From positions 62,001 to 126,000 of the forward strand of contig CAYVOK010000004.1 in the NCBI GenBank assembly GCA_964453335.1: a DNA stretch of 64,000 nt. The letters are read 5' to 3'. Made by a program: the position numbers and the translations under genes. This document shows, piece after piece, positions 63,296 to 64,000 of the stretch; the stretch's first letter is position 1; each line of letters opens with the position of its first letter. The notes beneath the pieces are model-generated. The model worked only from the letters and a program-made list of their open reading frames with translations. It did not search any database and was not told the DNA's origin. The stretch is from VGBO01 sp964453335. Lineage in GTDB: Bacteria > Actinomycetota > Acidimicrobiia > Acidimicrobiales > CAIXPF01.

Positions 63296-64000
63296 GTGCG
63301 CTCCGTGCGGCGAGGACGCGGTCTACTGCGTCGTCCGGGGTGTCGGCGAGAGCCGTCAGATGCCCCATCTTACGGCCGGGCCGCGGATCGGTCTTGCCGT
63401 ACAGGTGGAGGGTGACGCCGGGGACGGCGAGCGCTGCCGCCCAGTCCGGTTCGCCGCCTGCGCGCAGCCACACGTCGCCGAGCAGGTTCGCCATCGCAGC
63501 CGGTCGGAACGGGGTGGTCGAACCGAGCGGGAGCCCACAGGCGGCCCGGAGCTGCTGGTCGAACTGGCTGGTCGGCGCCGCCTCGATCGTGAGGTGACCG
63601 GAGTTGTGGGGCCGGGGTGCGAGCTCGTTCACGACCACGTCACCGGCGCGGGTGACGAACAGTTCGACGGCGAGCACCCCGACGAGGTCGAACGCCTCGG
63701 CGATCCGTCGGGCGTACGCGTCGGCGGCCGCTGCGACCTCGGCGGGGAGTCGGGCCGGCGCGACCGACCAGTCGAGGATGTGGTCGGTGTGGTGGTTCTC
63801 GACGAGCGGATAGGTGACGACCGTGCCGTCGGTCCCCCGGGCGACGATCACCGAGCACTCCGCGGCGAGATCGACGAGCTCCTCGGCGACGAGGTCGACG
63901 CCGGTGGGGAGCACGGCGAGGTCGTCGGGGTGACCGACACGCCACTGTCCCTTGCCGTCGTAACCGAACGCCGCGGTCTTCACCACCGCCGGGAACCCGA
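63285..64000 (-). CDS. purK: N5-carboxyaminoimidazole ribonucleotide synthase (5' end outside window)
   Basis: The visible 238 residues are the C-terminal part of PurK, an ATP-grasp enzyme that carboxylates AIR to N5-CAIR. The readable part starts GFPAVVKTAAFGYDGKGQ and includes VNELAPRPHNSGHLTIEA and the C-terminal LYGKTDPRPGRKMGHLTA. The N-terminal third lies beyond position 64000. It overlaps the start of purF by 11 bases, so purK and purF are coupled. Confidence 0.93.
   Translation of the reverse strand, partial: GFPAVVKTAAFGYDGKGQWRVGHPDDLAVLPTGVDLVAEELVDLAAECSVIVARGTDGTVVTYPLVENHHTDHILDWSVAPARLPAEVAAAADAYARRIAEAFDLVGVLAVELFVTRAGDVVVNELAPRPHNSGHLTIEAAPTSQFDQQLRAACGLPLGSTTPFRPAAMANLLGDVWLRAGGEPDWAAALAVPGVTLHLYGKTDPRPGRKMGHLTALADTPDDAVDRVLAARSALVH

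Noticed and set aside
1..64000. Insertion sequences, phage genes, toxin-antitoxin or defence systems
   Set aside because: I looked for transposase, integrase, terminase, Cas, restriction and toxin motifs among all plausible frames and saw none.

Overview
This window is a dense, high-GC stretch of bacterial chromosome. It suggests a member of the Actinomycetota, most likely the class Acidimicrobiia. The reasons are the gene mix (six luciferase-like flavin/F420 oxidoreductases, crotonyl-CoA carboxylase/reductase with an epimerase, an Ltp2-like/OB-fold pair), many GTG starts, almost exclusive TGA stops, and a recurring TAnnnT box 6-9 bases before start codons, typical of leaderless actinobacterial transcripts. 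A run of exactly 100 Ns at 53442-53541 shows that this is a scaffolded draft assembly. The assignment is inference from gene content; no 16S rRNA is present. I found no mobile element, prophage or CRISPR array, and no gene-free stretch longer than 300 bases.

Region by region. 77-9540: lipid/acyl-CoA metabolism (AtuA-like protein, Ltp2-like thiolase with OB-fold partner, amidohydrolase, FadD3-like ligase), plus Maf, a TauE-type exporter and a flavin-fold protein. 9610-14344: a CopD-like membrane protein, a 5'-3' exonuclease, a degenerate ApbE-like protein, an oxidoreductase, a lipoprotein cytochrome c and a methylmalonyl-CoA epimerase. 14368-17054: crotonyl-CoA carboxylase/reductase divergent from an acetyl-CoA acetyltransferase, which fits the ethylmalonyl-CoA pathway. 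17100-22006: information-processing block recR-ybaB-dnaX-ffs, tRNA-Ser(GGA), tadA, tRNA-Ser(CGA), two paralogous Thr-rich membrane-anchored proteins, and infA. 22115-28244: ABC exporter, xseA-xseB, an alpha/beta-hydrolase lacking its nucleophile, a Fur-type regulator and prfC. 28261-37423: an MFS carrier, a fumarylacetoacetate hydrolase-like protein, an MBL / dehydrogenase-like / epoxide-hydrolase operon, a methyltransferase, an amidohydrolase, an exported protein and an oxidoreductase. 37437-43116: SDR, then a surface-glycan group (GT2, WecE-like aminotransferase, polytopic membrane protein) of lower GC in sampled lines, and a methyltransferase. 43130-52608: signal peptidase, MBL hydrolase, Nudix, crotonase, ABC-F ATPase, a dehydroquinate-synthase-like protein with an AcoX-like NAD-kinase fold protein, and a fused MFS/spermidine-synthase protein. 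52813-59012: an M15 peptidase gene cut by the assembly gap, three oxidoreductases, an SDR and an MFS transporter. 59019-64000: the purine operon purK-purF-purD-purM-purN, with purK running off the window.

Two genome-scale patterns stand out more than any single gene. First, all 13 convergent pairs of protein genes end in TGA on both strands, and in 12 of them the two stop codons lie in the arms of an inverted repeat (one reaches 26 bases), like compact bidirectional terminators built around the stop codons. Second, about 25 genes show a TAnnnT box 5-9 bases (most often 7) before the start codon; in two places the box begins with the stop codon of the upstream gene, and in one place two divergent boxes share the same TA.
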